The notes beneath the pieces were generated by a model that saw only the letters and a program-made list of their open reading frames with translations, had not been told where the DNA came from and ran no database searches. From the NCBI GenBank assembly GCA_027604005.1, contig JADGJT010000289.1, forward strand, positions 1 through 30,642: a stretch of 30,642 nt of DNA. The letters are read 5' to 3'. This DNA is from Dinochytrium kinnereticum. Taxonomy: Eukaryota > Chytridiomycota > Chytridiomycetes > Chytridiales > Chytridiaceae. Shown here in pieces: positions 30,248 through 30,642 of this stretch. Within the stretch, counting starts at the first letter, position 1, and every line of letters starts with the position of its first letter. Position numbers and translations under genes: made by a program.

Positions 30248-30642
30248 GATATTGGGTTTGGATTTGGATACCGCTTTCCCTGAAATTATAATGCCTTTTT
30301 TGTTTTCTGTTATTCTTTATTTTAGTTTTTGGTCGTGTGTTGAGCTGTTGGTCCATGCTGGGTGTAGGGGATGTTTTCCCCTTTGTTCTTGTTATCGTGT
30401 AAAAAAAATAAAATAAAAGTAAAAGGCTCGGGACTGTTTCGTGTTTGTTTTGTTTGTTTCTTTTTTGTGGCTCTTACTACCACATTTTTCTCTGTTTTTT
30501 CTGTTGCTCTCTATCAATTTGTAGATATGCTTCTTTAACCAGCGCTGCATTCTTTCGGCGGATAATTAATGATTATCTGCCCAGTCGTCGAATATAGTGT
30601 CGCATGGTTACACTGAAGTATTACCTATGCGACATTCGACAA
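30248..30642. other. MDM34 3' flank and intergenic sequence with two inverted repeats
   Basis: T-rich 3' flank with AATAAAATAAAAG-type sequence near 30407-30420 as a possible polyadenylation region. Two neighbouring inverted repeats close the window (30557-30581 and 30587-30640). No coding sequence was recognised. Confidence 0.5.
30557..30640. repeat. Two adjacent hairpin-forming inverted repeats
   Basis: The first is GGCGGATAAT (30557-30566) and ATTATCTGCC (30572-30581), ten pairs including one G-T, around a 5-nt loop. The second is TGTCGCAT (30598-30605) and ATGCGACA (30627-30634), eight perfect pairs. It is extended by GTCGAA (30587-30592) and TTCGAC (30635-30640) across a 5-nt bulge. Confidence 0.7.

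Noticed and set aside
1..30642. tRNA genes, rRNA genes, CRISPR arrays, other snRNAs (U2, U4, U5, U6)
   Set aside because: Scanned by eye for T-loop consensus, U2/U4/U6 signatures and regularly spaced repeats; none was found. A covariance search could still reveal divergent copies.

Overview
This is the left end of a eukaryotic, almost certainly fungal, chromosome. The window opens with C-rich telomeric repeats (TAACCC)n in the orientation expected at a 5' chromosome end. The genes have short introns with GT..AG ends (38 to about 340 nt). They include Mdm34, a subunit of the fungal ERMES complex, and several GPI-anchor-like cell-surface proteins. A compact 164-nt U1 snRNA is also present, unlike the much enlarged U1 of budding yeast. 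I cannot place the organism more precisely; a non-yeast fungus, perhaps an early-diverging lineage, is only a guess.

Layout. (1) 1-300: canonical then degenerate telomeric repeat. (2) 303-about 1300: 5'-truncated Ty1/Copia element (end of RNase H, polypurine tract, LTR). (3) 1930-11466: subtelomeric surface-protein zone, all coding genes on the minus strand. It holds an S41-like GPI-type protein with a Gly where the catalytic Ser is expected, a mucin-like wall protein, and a tandem pair of Cys-rich proteins, one broken by a 13-nt deletion. A U1 snRNA gene (6290-6453) lies within it. (4) 11467-12701: AT-rich gap. (5) 12702-30247: dense housekeeping genes: stomatin-like protein (-), FHA-RING ubiquitin ligase of Dma/CHFR type (+), PPX1-type exopolyphosphatase (-), 3-hydroxyisobutyryl-CoA hydrolase (+), an unassigned three-span membrane protein (-), the Spb1 rRNA methyltransferase (+) and Mdm34 (+).

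How things fit together. There is no evident pathway cluster. The telomere-proximal 10 kb looks like a fast-evolving surface-protein region (duplication, frameshift, low-complexity repeats), and the distal part is ordinary conserved gene space. The most interesting unannotated signals are the U1 gene and a candidate box C/D snoRNA at 23130-23223, in the leader region of SPB1. Its 12-nt guide matches a conserved stretch of 25S/28S rRNA roughly 30 nt from the A-loop, which is the region the Spb1 family methylates.

All splice sites were assigned by eye from reading-frame continuity and family conservation. Each multi-exon model keeps an open frame across all exons, but none has transcript support here.
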